Positions 1 through 10,100 of a stretch of DNA of 64,000 nt are shown here, in pieces (the stretch's first letter is position 1; every line of letters begins with the position of its first letter). Below the pieces are notes generated by a model. The model was not told the origin of the DNA. It did not search any database and worked only from the letters and a program-made list of their open reading frames with translations. This DNA is from Lepas anatifera (Eukaryota; Arthropoda; Thecostraca; Lepadidae), in NCBI GenBank assembly GCA_034440635.1, contig JAOTON010001267.1:62001-126000 (forward strand), in the 5' to 3' direction. The position numbers were made by a program, and so were the translations under genes.

Positions 1-720
1 TGTTTGTCCCCTAGGCTGATCTGGTGCCCTATGGGTCGATCTGGTGTCCCCTGAGAAGCTCTGGGGCTTTTGAACTGCTTGGGCCCCGAGCTGGTGAGGG
101 ATTCCTGAGCTGAATTAGTGCCCCTGGCTTGATCTTGCCCCCTGACCTGACTTGAGGCCCCTGAACTGATCTGGGGCCCCAAGAGCTGATCTGGGGCCCA
201 AGAGCGGAGCTAGGTTCTGAGGGTACCCTGAGCTGGTCTGGGCGTTGAGCTTGTGAGAGCCCCTTAAGTTGGCTTGAGGCCCCCTGAAGTGATCTGGCGC
301 CTTAAACTGTTCTGGGGCTTCTTGAACTGGTTTAAGGCCCTATGAGCCTATCTGTGGCCCATTGAGCTAGTCTGATGACCTCATCTCTGGGACCAATGAG
401 CTAGTCTAGTCCCTGGGTGAAGCATGAGCTGCTCTGTAGCCCTGATTTACATCAGGGGCCCCTGAGGTGGTCTTGAATAGATAGATAATAAGAACACAAG
501 GCCAACTCCCATCATCTTGGGGCGGGGTCACTGAGCTAGTCTATTCCCTGGAAGCACAACAGGGGGGATGGGGGAAGCTGCTCTGGAGGCCTCTGATCCA
601 CACTTGGGGCCCCAGAGCTGGTCTTGAATAGATGGGGAATATGAACACAATGGAAACTCCCCTTGTAAAACGGAGCTAACGAGGAATGTAAAAGGGGGAA
701 TTTTTAGCCCTGTCACACCA
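1..720. repeat. Degenerate GC-rich satellite (family S)
   Basis: Imperfect repeats of roughly 25-30 bp are built on a core like GAGCTGGTCTGGGGCCCC, with many substitutions and indels. The same core recurs at 26.2-28.6 kb in this orientation and at 35.6-39.8 kb in the reverse orientation. The left end lies outside the window. It could be the tail of another satellite-bearing transposon like those at 26.1 and 33.4 kb, but no terminal inverted repeat is visible here. Confidence 0.75.
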
Positions 721-729
721 TCCTCATCC

Positions 730-2160
730 AAACCACCTTTTATTTACTCTTAACTGGGACCGAGCCTTGAGAATATGGAACCTTAATAAACGCGTTCAAA
801 AGGTATCTCCCAAATTTTTCCGGCAGCAAAAATGGGTTCTTCCAAAGACACTATGCTACTCCTCGTCCCACGGCGATTGTGGGAGGCAAGGAACTTAATC
901 CGCATTCAGCCAGGGCTCACTCGGCACGACAAAACCAGTGGGCATAACAAAAGAACTTTCGACTCCAATATGCCTTATCGTACACATTGTAACAGATATC
1001 ACATGCTCCGCTGATTTCTCTGATGTTAAGTACTTGCATGAGTTGGCTGTCCTTAAATCTATCCAAAAAAGTAATGTTTTGGCTACTTCCATGGCATTTT
1101 GGTGATATTTTTTTCCTTTTTTCGGTTTTAATCGAGTTTTCCTTCTCCGTCAATGATTTATTTGCATTTTTATTGAACCAAAGATGCCCAAAAATGATAT
1201 AAACAAAGATATAGTAAGTTTTTTAGGTTACGTTAAAAAGTGCCCTTTTTCCCCGGGGTGCCCCTCAAAGTTGGTGTGCCTCCCCATACGAAAGCTCTGG
1301 CTGCGCCCCTGATTATTAGCAAGCTATTTAATTTGTGAAAACCTTATGAAGAACGTGAGTAGTGACACAAAATCTGGAGGATGAACTTTAAAAAAAGAAT
1401 CCGTTCGCAAATCGATCGTAAAGCGAGAAATTGGACGTCATAAAAATGAAGTACCGAAGCTGTCCTTCAAACGGGAAGCTCTCGTATGTACCTTGCCCCT
1501 TTCCGGCTTACTAACCTACCTACCTATCCTTCTTGAATTTTGCCTTGTACCTTCATATAACGCCGTATAACCATTTCCACAATCCACCGACATGCTTTTT
1601 TGATATTCTTATTTCTATATTACTATTTAAACATAAATATTATTTTTGCTCATCGACTTGAACTTGCCCCATTCTCCAGCCGACCTGCTGGATCACCCCT
1701 GTCCATTATCAGGTAAGAAGCCTGGGCGACGTTCTTACCTCTAAGCCAATCGTGCCTAGGCTGTCACAATGTTCAAGCGCCGCCACTGGATTGAGCTCCT
1801 TATTTGCCACACTAAAGCAATAGCATAACGACGCAAGATGCTGGCATAGTGGACAGCTGATACCCTATATACATATATATATATACATATATAAATATAC
1901 ATATAATTTGAAGGCCATCCGCAGCATATTTCTCTAAGACATGAAACCAACACTGACGGCAGAGATAGTCACGTTGTATGACCTAGGGTCCGACCGGGGT
2001 TCGCTGCTTAGGTCAACAGACGGTCATAACTCAAGTCATCAAACTTGTTCAAAGGGCTAATATACGTGTACTGCATAATGATCAGACCAAATGCGCGGGA
2101 GTGTTATTCCCAGGAAAATATTTGCACATGCTGCCCTCCCCGCCCCTGACAGTTTGGCCC
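730..2160. other. No recognised gene; probable FTCD intron
   Basis: I see only short, unconvincing open frames and AT-rich sequence here. A TA-rich microsatellite lies at about 1866-1905. The next FTCD coding exon starts at 3021 and the earlier FTCD exons are not in the window, so this is most simply FTCD intron. Confidence 0.5.
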
Positions 2161-2168
2161 CTCTCAGC

Positions 2169-2469
2169 CAGGGGCGGACGCAGACCCGAGCTTTGGGGGG
2201 CAAACCCATGTCTGCCTCTCCTCCTGGGGGGTGGGTGGGGGTGGGGTGGGACGTGCGATTTGGGTGCTAGACAGACCTAGTGTAAGCTATCTCTCAAAGT
2301 ACATGATCACTCTCCTGAGGGGAGCGAATATTTTTTGCTCGACAGACCTAGTGTAAACACCTTTTTCAAAAATTTCTCCGGCGTTTGGGAGGGGGGCCAG
2401 AAGATACTTTGGCCCTCCCTCCAGCGCTTTGGGGACCACAGCCGGAATCCCCCCCTGCGTCCGCCAATG
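2169..2469. mobile_element. hAT-like MITE with 8-bp target duplication
   Basis: The element begins CAGGGGCGGACGCAG and ends with the complement of CATTGGCGGACGCAG. It is flanked by a perfect 8-bp duplication, CTCTCAGC, at 2161-2168 and 2470-2477. The 301-bp length, the lack of coding capacity and the 8-bp duplication fit a non-autonomous hAT-type element. A second, truncated copy lies at 51083-51220. Confidence 0.85.
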
Positions 2470-2540
2470 CTCTCAGCCACAGAGGCCCTGCCCCGCCCCT
2501 CTCGGCCACAGTTTTCCCTCAGTTTTGAGGTTCCCCTCTC

Positions 2541-3020
2541 GGCCACAGGCGGCGCTGCCCTGCCCCTGACAGTCTCCCCTCTCGGCCACAGGCGGCGCTG
2601 CTCTGCCCCTGACAGTCTCCCCTCTAGGCCGCAGGTGGCGCTGCCCTGCCCCTGACAGTCTCCCCTCTAGGCCGCAGGTGGCGCTGCCCTGCCCCTGACA
2701 GTCTCCCCTCTCGGCCACAGGCGGCGCTGCCCTGCCCCTGACAGTCTCCCCTCTAGGCCGCAGGTGGCGCTGCCCTGCCCCTGACAGTCTCCCCTCTAGG
2801 CCGCAGGCGGCGCTGCCCTGCCCTGACAGTCTCCCCTCTAGGCCGCAGGTGGCGCTGCCCTGCCCCTGACAGTCTCCCCTCTCGGCCACAGGCGGCGCTG
2901 CCCTGCCCCTGACAGTCTCCCCTCTAGGCCGCAGGTGGCGCTGCCCTGCCCCTGACAGTCTCCCCTCTAGGCCGCAGGCGGCGCTGCCCTGCCCCTGACA
3001 GTCTCCCCTCTCGGCCACAG
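2541..3020 (+). repeat. 43-bp minisatellite multiplying the FTCD splice acceptor
   Basis: Eleven intronic units precede the genuine acceptor, starting at 2541, 2584, 2627, 2670, 2713, 2756, 2799, 2841, 2884, 2927 and 2970. The genuine acceptor at 3013-3020 begins the twelfth. The period is 43 bp, with one 42-bp unit. Each unit contains the pyrimidine tract, a CAG and the first exon bases, as in GGCCACAG followed by GCGGCGCTG. There are two main versions, CGGCCACAGGCGG and TAGGCCGCAGGTGG, arranged partly as a three-unit higher-order repeat (units 5-7 and 9-11). The array ends exactly where the exon begins. Confidence 0.95.
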
Positions 3021-4048
3021 GCGGCGCTGAAGCTGCGCTCCTCCACCGATTCTGAGCGGGCGGCGCGGACGGCGGCGATGCAGGCCGGCCTGCGGGCGGC
3101 GGTGGCGGTGCCGTTGGCTCTGATGCAGCGCATCCACACCCTGTGGGGGCCTCTGGACAAGCTCGCTCCGCTGGGCAACATCCAGACCAAGTCCGATCTC
3201 CAGGTACCAGCCGCCAGGCCCGCGGGTGGGGGCAGCAGGGCTCCGGTGGTGCTTTACTCGACAATAATGCGTACAAGTGTGCGGAGAGTAAATAGCGCCG
3301 AGTTCAGATCGGCGCGGAGCTGGAAAAAGTCCAGATCAATATTTGCTTTTACTTGCCAGCTTGATATTCTGAATGATTGACCCGGACTGATTAGAGAAGG
3401 AGAGTATCTGCTAACAATAATTTATGCTGTCTTTATTAGTCTCTTTTGTGACTATGAGTACATGTGCACTCCGTATTTCAAACCAGTTGGCTTTTTATTA
3501 CGTGGGGTGAACGGGTGAAATCACATCTTTGTGAGGACCTTATTCTCACAAAATTTGCATTGGTGTTTAACTGCCCTTTTCACGTCTGATAACTCGATCA
3601 CATGCCAAAATGGCTTGTTTGAACAAGACGACTTCATCAGTAGCCCAGAGTATCGCAACAAATTCGATCAAGATTGTCCTTGAAAGAGGTTAATGCCAAT
3701 CATCTTTGCGACTTCTGGTCACAAAGATAATTGGCAAAAATGATCCATGAACCCTGGTCTTGCAGATGACTTTTTCACTGGCCCATTGATTGGGGCGACG
3801 ATGTGCCACGGAACGTGTAACTCTGTCTTCCACACGGCACCAACAGTTCATCATTTCTGCGCCAGGTGGCAGTGCGGTGCCTGGAGACGGCATCCTGGGG
3901 AGCCTTCCACAACGTCTCCATCAACCTGAAGGACGTGCACGACGCAGACTTTTGCACGCAGACGCTGGATGGGGCCAGGACCCTCGCCGAAGAAGCCACC
4001 ACCAGGAGCCGCGTGCTGTTGGACGCGCTGGAGGCTCGCACGCAGTGA
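3021..4048 (+). CDS. FTCD: Formimidoyltransferase-cyclodeaminase, last two exons
   Basis: This is the C-terminal part of the bifunctional enzyme that passes the formimino group of histidine breakdown to tetrahydrofolate and then deaminates it. Exon 3021-3203 (61 codons, phase 0 at both ends) and exon 3866-4048 (60 codons plus TGA) lie between good AG/GT signals. The first encodes the helical cyclodeaminase stretch around AVAVPLALMQRIHTLWGPL and GNIQTKSDLQ. The second continues VAVRCLETASWGAFHNVSIN, matching the family's QVAA..LE...GA..NV.INL pattern. The 121 residues seen are the end of a protein usually about 540 residues long; the rest lies left of the window. The intron upstream of the first exon carries the acceptor minisatellite. 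I recognised the family from memory and did not align it. Confidence 0.9.
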
Positions 4049-4201
4049 CGCGGCCACAGGGCCCGTCGGCCTTGATACAATGCATGTGAATCAATCCTCG
4101 TGAATCGGAGTAGAGATCCGGCACTGCCGGCTGGGGCTGGAGTCATAACGGTGCTGGGATTTTGGCCGCGCGTGTGAAGTGTTTGTCGAGTTCTTGAGCA
4201 T

Positions 4202-7146
4202 TAGGGTGCCTCATTTTGCACCGACCATGCAAATTATTGGGCGGCGGTGGTTTTTCCCATTGTTTGAGACCTCCTGAATGCAATGGTACCAAAATAATAC
4301 AATTTCAAAAATTTCTAGGGGTCGCGGATTCGATTTGAAATTCTGAATTTGTAAAAATGGTAAAAATATATTTTGATGCCACAGAGATATAGCTCTTCTG
4401 TTCAGAGACAAGAAACCGAAATCCACCGGTCGTTTGCCATAAATTCTGTTTATTTGGAACGTATTCGGTTGAATTTAGAAGCCAGATTACTCTTAATATT
4501 AAGTTAACCATCATATTTTAGCAAAATGTAGGTATTTTTATGCCTATTTCTATGTGTATTTTAGTAAATACGCACTCTGTGTACCATCCATGGTAAGTGA
4601 GTTACTTCGGTCACGTGAGGAGCATTTATAACACTTTGGTTGGTAAAAATGGCAAAGACTGTGTCAAAAATGGATGTTCATAAGGCTAAACCAATAAAGA
4701 ATGTCTGAGATTCGCTCACATGTTTTATCCCGAACATGAACTATGCCATCCTTAGATTCTGCCTCAATAAGCCGCATTCCACCACACCATATTACTAAGT
4801 ACCTTTCTAATGTGTACGCTTTGATTAAAAATAAAAGTTTATGAATAATGAAGTAAAATGCAGCATCTTCAAATGTTCAGGAAAACTGTCCTATTGTAGC
4901 CAGGCTCGGGCCAGCAACAACACAGTTTTTCGGAAGATCATGTTACTAATTGATAACCAAAGTGATCTTCCACGGATCTTTTTTCTTATTCCGGTGAGAA
5001 ACTATTATAATTTTAGTTCGGCTTGATCACAGGCTAAGTTATGGAGACAGAAGACCTATAAACTATAGGAACTCGGACATTTCGGGGTGAGAGGCCTGAG
5101 CCCTCTCCCCCCCCACCTTGGATCCACCATTGCTGGCCAGTCAAATACGGGCAAATTGCCGGCGATTCGATCCACTACCCGTGTCTATTACGTATGTCAG
5201 CCTTCCTCCTCAATTACAGGAGCCAGCTTCGAACAGCACGACAGGTCCTCAAGTATTTCTTCCACATGGCTTATGATAGTGATGACAGACAATAGGCTGC
5301 ACAATATGAAAAGGCTGTAGAAAAAGGCCTCCCGTTCTGGGATATGACTAGAATACATACCATCAGTGAGCGGAGTTACCGGCATAGACTAGAAAAACTG
5401 TGGCAAGAGTGGAGGAAACTCCAAAAAGCCGGAGCCATCCATGTCAGAAAAATGTATAAAAAATCCGTTAGTGTTGGACAATCAAAGGGACATATAACCA
5501 CCAAACGTGATTGTTGAACTACAACAGAGCCACCTAATAGCATCCAATAACAAGGAAGAAGACATCGTGTTCTACGCTGACCAGCGTGGCGCCAGGTAAG
5601 AAACCACGAGCGGTAATGACAAAAAGCTCGCTGGAAAGGAACGACTGCAGAACGCGTGACAGACGGCACAAAGAAGAGCAGTGGGAAGTTCTTCGGCTGG
5701 TGCCGCGCTTGAGTATGAACACTCGACTCAGCAAGCTCTGCTGAAGAATAAATGTACCATGTGCAATCCGACGAGGAAGCTGTAGAGACCGAGTCTGCGA
5801 CGCGCATAGCGAAGCGTCACGCCAAGAACTTACCCGTTCAACTACCACGGCACATCTTTCGAGCACCTGCCAGCATAGAAGCTGGAGATCGCCTTGTTCT
5901 TCCGAATCGGCAGGTGTGTTATGAAATAAACTGAACTGAAATTTTTATACATTCTTCTGACATGGTTCGCTCCGGCCTTTTTTTAAGAGTTTCTGTCACT
6001 CTTCCCGCAGTTTTTCTAGTTTATACCGGCAGCTCCGCTCACTGACGGTGTTTATTCTAGCCATGTGTCAGAATGGGAGGGTGTTTTCTACAGCCTTCTC
6101 GTAGGTCTCTTGTCTGTCATCAAAATCATGAGCCACGTGAACGAAATACTTTAGAATTGTTCGCGATGTTGGAAACTTGGCCCCTGTAATTGAGGAGGAA
6201 GGCTGGCTACGGATAAACGCGGGTTGTGGATCAAGTCGCCGGAAATTTGCCCGTATTTGTTGACTGGCCAGGGTCATTTTCATCTGTTTCCATAATTTAA
6301 ACTGTGATTGAGCTGAACAAAAACTATAAGAGATTCTCGCAGGAATAAGAAAAAGATCCGTGGAAGATCACTTCGGTTATCAATTAGTATCCTGATATTC
6401 CGGCAATTGTGATATTGTAGCCGCGAGCCTTATTGCTAATTATTATTAACTAATTAATATTATTATTAATTAATTATTATTATTGCTTAATTATTCATAA
6501 ACGTTTATTTTTCATCAAAGCGTACATATTGGAAAGGTACTTAGTAATATGGTGTGGTGGAATGGGGTTTATTGAGGCAGAATCTAAGGATGGTATTGTT
6601 CATGTTCGGGATAAAACATATGAGCAAATCAGACATTCTTTATTTGTTAAGCTTTATGAACATCCATTCTTGACACAGTCTTTGCCATTTTTACCAACCA
6701 AAGTGTTATAAATGTTCCTCACGTGACCGAAGTAACTCACTTACTACGGATGGTACACAGAGAGCGTATTAAATAAAATACACATCAAAATAGGCATGCA
6801 AATGCCTACATTTTGCTAAAATATGATGGTTAACTTAATATTAAGAGTAATCTGGCCTCTAAAGTCAACCAAATACGTTCCAAATAAACAGGATTTGTGG
6901 CAAACGACCGGTTAATTTCGGTTTCTTGGCTCTGAACAGAAGAGCTTTAACTTTATGGCGTCAAAACAGGTTTTTTTACCATTTTTTACAAATTCAGAAT
7001 TTCAAATCCAATCCGCGACCCCTAGAAACTTTTGAATTTGTATAATTTTGGTACCATTAGATTCAGGTCTCATTCAGGTCTCAAACAATGGGAAAAAACA
7101 CCGCCACCCAACAGTTTGCATGGTCGGTGCAAAATGAGGCACCCTA
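4202..7146. mobile_element. Long-armed inverted-repeat (foldback) DNA transposon
   Basis: The two ends are reverse complements beginning TAGGGTGCCTCATTTTGCAC, and the perfect 8-bp duplication TTGAGCAT flanks the element at 4194-4201 and 7147-7154. The arms extend inward for about 1.2 kb each (roughly 4202-5400 and 5980-7146) with moderate divergence, leaving about 0.6 kb of unpaired centre. The 8-bp duplication and TAGGG end fit the hAT group, and P-type elements also make 8 bp. Possible coding remnants lie at 5310-5480 (+), reading ISERSYRHRLEKLWQEWRK, but I see no intact transposase. An AT-rich stretch lies at 6425-6490. Confidence 0.88.
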
Positions 7147-7154
7147 TTGAGCAT

Positions 7155-7729
7155 GTTAAGGGGAATAACACTCAGAGTCATACGACTTGGGAAGTCGGTT
7201 TGCCTTAAACATTAACAATGATGATGATGATGATGAGGGTGAGGACCTCTAGGACTGGCAAGCGTAAGACACACGAGACGTATGGCTGTTTGAATGAGCA
7301 TATGTAACTTCGCAATAAATATATTTTCTAAATGCTCATTTCATTTTATTAAGTTTGCTCTGATTGCTCAATGTCATATAAATACTTGAGCATTTATCGG
7401 AAGTTGTATTTCTCCGGCGGGCATGCGCATTAGCATGCTTGTCAGTCAGCCTACAGCAGTCATTCCCACATGCGGTGACAGCTCTGCTCCGACCTTTGAC
7501 ATCAGTGAGCAAACCCACGCACAAAATCCGTACGTCAGCTACACGGACGGTGGAGGAGTATCGTGCTTAAGACATATTTCTATCACACAAGATCCAGGAA
7601 CAGCACACTCCTTATCTTCCCTTAGCATCCCTGGGAATTTAATTTGAGGCAAGATCAGTATCGGGTAGAAAACCTTTCTGACTTTCCTGTCCTAAATACG
7701 CGCCTGTTCACCCCTGCCGTCCAATCGTC
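7155..7729. other. Intergenic, nothing recognised
   Basis: There is a short GAT-type microsatellite at about 7217-7236. No convincing exon or repeat was found. GC content rises sharply after about 7730, possibly marking a promoter region. Confidence 0.4.
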
Positions 7730-7829
7730 GGCGGCTGCCACAGGTGCGGCGGCGGGCAGCCGGGGAAGCGGCGGGCCCGAGGGGCGGCGACAGGGCCGCC
7801 ACTCGGGCCGCGGTACGGGACGCGCCGCC

Positions 7830-7955
7830 ATGGAGGTGTCGCTGGCCGCACTGGCGGCGCTGCTGGTGGTGACCGTCATCATCGCCTGCCTGCTGGCTGA
7901 CTGCGCCATTGAGGAGTGTCGCGCCCGCCGCAAGACGGTCTACAGCGTCTGCTGA
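7830..7955 (+). CDS. Candidate 41-residue single-pass membrane microprotein or signal-anchor exon
   Basis: An ATG in an excellent initiation context (GCCGCC before ATGG) opens a 41-codon frame in a GC-rich island. Residues 1-20 read MEVSLAALAALLVVTVIIAC and form one hydrophobic helix. They are followed by a polar, cysteine-containing tail with a basic RARRK. It could be a stand-alone membrane microprotein or a signal-peptide exon spliced to the Der p 7-like exons downstream. I could not find a strong donor inside it that fits the phase of the exon at 10101; a weak one after the first base of the TGT codon would fit. I do not recognise a family. Confidence 0.35.
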   Translation: MEVSLAALAALLVVTVIIACLLADCAIEECRARRKTVYSVC

Positions 7956-8650
7956 GGAGCCGCACGTGCATCACCGCTGTCTGCCGAGGTACCTGCTGAA
8001 GGGACCGTGCCTGTCGCAGCGCCTGCTACCGGAGACGTATCCAGGAGGTCCACTGTCCACTGCAGGGGCGCTAGCGTCACCGCCGGAGACAGCCATCCCA
8101 GTGCAGCTTCATTGCCATCACAAGACGGCTTCAGATAAGAACACGACGAAGTCAACGGTGGTGTGTCTAGTCTTATGAGAATAGAAATGGCACATTGACT
8201 TGGCTTTCGCCGATATCAAGATCATCTACATCTTTAATCGTATGCTCTAGACAACAGCATCATGCCGCATGCGTGCTGACTTGGTGGCAAATCAAACTTC
8301 AGGATCCGGGACCTGTATCAGGGGCTGGGGCCGCTCAATCTCCCGAAAACGAGTCAACACTACAGCAGTGCGGCACGCCTGCGTTAGTGCTCCTCGTCGT
8401 CTATTCTCCGAGTTCAAACTGAGGTTATTATAGCTTACAATGATTGGGACACATAAACCCAGACCGGCTAGGAAGATGCTTCGACGTGTATTTATCCAAA
8501 ACCAATAAACTTCCCAGTGTTTGCCGAATTCATCGAGTGTTCTGACTGATATTAAAACATTGTTTAGATACCTACAATCACGTCTGCTACCTTCACCACA
8601 GCGTTCAGAGGTTAGACTACTGTTGCTGGTGGCCGGCTGGGAAGAATACG

Positions 8651-8757
8651 ATGCCGAAAAAGCCAGGAGTCCTAGCCTCCATCTATGAATGCATTCGGTC
8701 ACCAATCGAGCAGGCGGAGGAGGTGATCCTCAGAAAGTGGATCTGCTGGATTCTCAA
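8651..8757 (+). CDS. Alternative first coding exon A of the Der p 7-like gene
   Basis: ATG at 8651 opens 35 codons plus 2 bases, ending at a near-perfect donor, GTAAGT. The peptide begins MPKKPGVLASIYECI and ends EEVILRKWICWIL. Its second half resembles exon B at 10101 (FASLIKSG.LEDMEETAVRKWCSWML), sharing the FAS/LAS start, the EE pair and the RKW..W.L ending. Both exons stop in phase 2, so either can join the common exon at 10809. This looks like duplication of a first exon, with alternative promoter use inferred. No signal peptide is visible. Confidence 0.55.
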
Positions 8758-8796
8758 GTAAGTTACAATCGATAGTCGAATCAGTTATAATCCATA

Positions 8797-8865
8797 GTCA
8801 CCAATCGAGCAATCGGAGGAGGTGATCCTCAGGAAAGTGGATCTGCTGGATTCTCAAGTGAGTTA
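8797..8865 (+). pseudogene. Broken tandem copy of exon A
   Basis: This 69-bp segment repeats 8698-8766 almost exactly. It includes the coding end of exon A and a good donor (GTGAGT). One extra G in the CTCAGGAAAGTGG stretch shifts the frame before the conserved RKW..W motif, and the upstream ATG part is missing. It appears to be a dead partial duplicate of the alternative exon. Confidence 0.65.
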
Positions 8866-8943
8866 TATATACTTTTTTTCTTTTTAATCGATGGTTCTCC
8901 GGATCAAGCATACGTGCTACACCATTTGACACGTCGCAAAACT

Positions 8944-9164
8944 CATAGGCGAATAAAGAATTTCCCTCGGGGGGGGAGAATTTGGTCAGGGAGCGCAATT
9001 TGGGCGTAGAGAGGGGCATCATTTGTAGCTAAAAATAGGCGCAAAATCTTAAGGTATGACTTTCAAGAGGGCACCCGGTTGTATCTCGGGGGCGCCAATA
9101 TGTGCATCTTTAGGGACGGGGCCTCCAGGGGGCGCCGTATAGGTCATGTCCCGATCCGCCTATG
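8944..9164. mobile_element. MITE with CATAGGCG-type ends
   Basis: The left end is CATAGGCGAAT and the right end is the complement of CATAGGCGGATCGGG. The flanking octamers GCAAAACT and ACAAAAGT agree at 6 of 8 bases, so the target duplication is decayed. Interior GGGCGCC motifs relate it to the elements at 14217, 42653, 47936 and 50411. Confidence 0.6.
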
Positions 9165-10100
9165 ACAAAAGTACCGTCTGGCGATTAGTAACGCTCGAAA
9201 TGCACTGTCGTTTTTGCTCCCAGAGAGTTGCGATATTCAAAAATTGGTTTTGTCACCGCTCGACCTTAACAAAGTACACGGTTGCCTTGTCATCTTTGCA
9301 AGCGATCGATATTGCCATTTTAATTCAGGGACTTGTGAAACACGCTTGTGGAATTGTTTGGGAAAAGAGAATGTTCTACCAAAACTTATTAAACCCGTTA
9401 AACACCTACTTGCGAAGCCCAACGGCTCAAGCGTACCAATGCCCTCGAGAACAAAGCTCCCAACAGTCATTTCTGAGCCTCTTCTTTCTCAGAGCTTCCG
9501 TCCGGGCCTGGCCACAAGTGCAGCGACAAAGGCGCGCATGATTCGACCCTGACACCTGCAGGTGTGGGGCGGTGGGGCGGCACAAGTGTTCCGACGCCGC
9601 CAACGCGACGGAGCCTCTCCTCGGACAGAGGTGCCTCAACGACGCAGCAAGTGCGCCGTTCCCTACAACAGCCAGACAGTGGAAGTGGTGAACAACATAC
9701 TCTTCAACAGGTGTGCTACCGTCAATGCATAGACATCTTCGGCAAGGATCAGAGACGGGCCGCCAAAACACCGCGGAAGAATCACTCCGGAGAAAGCAAC
9801 GCCAGTCGCGATGACCGTCTGGGTGTGAAGGTTTGGTGTCACTGTCTCACATACTGATATCGATTCAGGCTTCGCTTGTGAGAGGCGATTTGTCCAAACA
9901 TGGTGCCCAAGATGACTAGACCAAGTGAAAAACATGCCGACCTACAGCAAATGCAGGTTTGATACGGCAATGTTGCCTGGTTACCGAGTTTAGAAACAGG
10001 AAGACGGTTGCACGGTACCAGTGTCCGAGGCGGAATCCACGGTCGGGCTACATAATAGGTACCAGGACATAGCATACAGCTATTGCTAGGCAGCCTCAAC

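Noticed and set aside
2473..3276. 267-codon antisense open frame with repeats of AACGLEGRLSGAGQRH
   Set aside because: It is the reverse strand of the 43-bp FTCD minisatellite and runs antisense into a well-supported exon; its length comes from the repeat.
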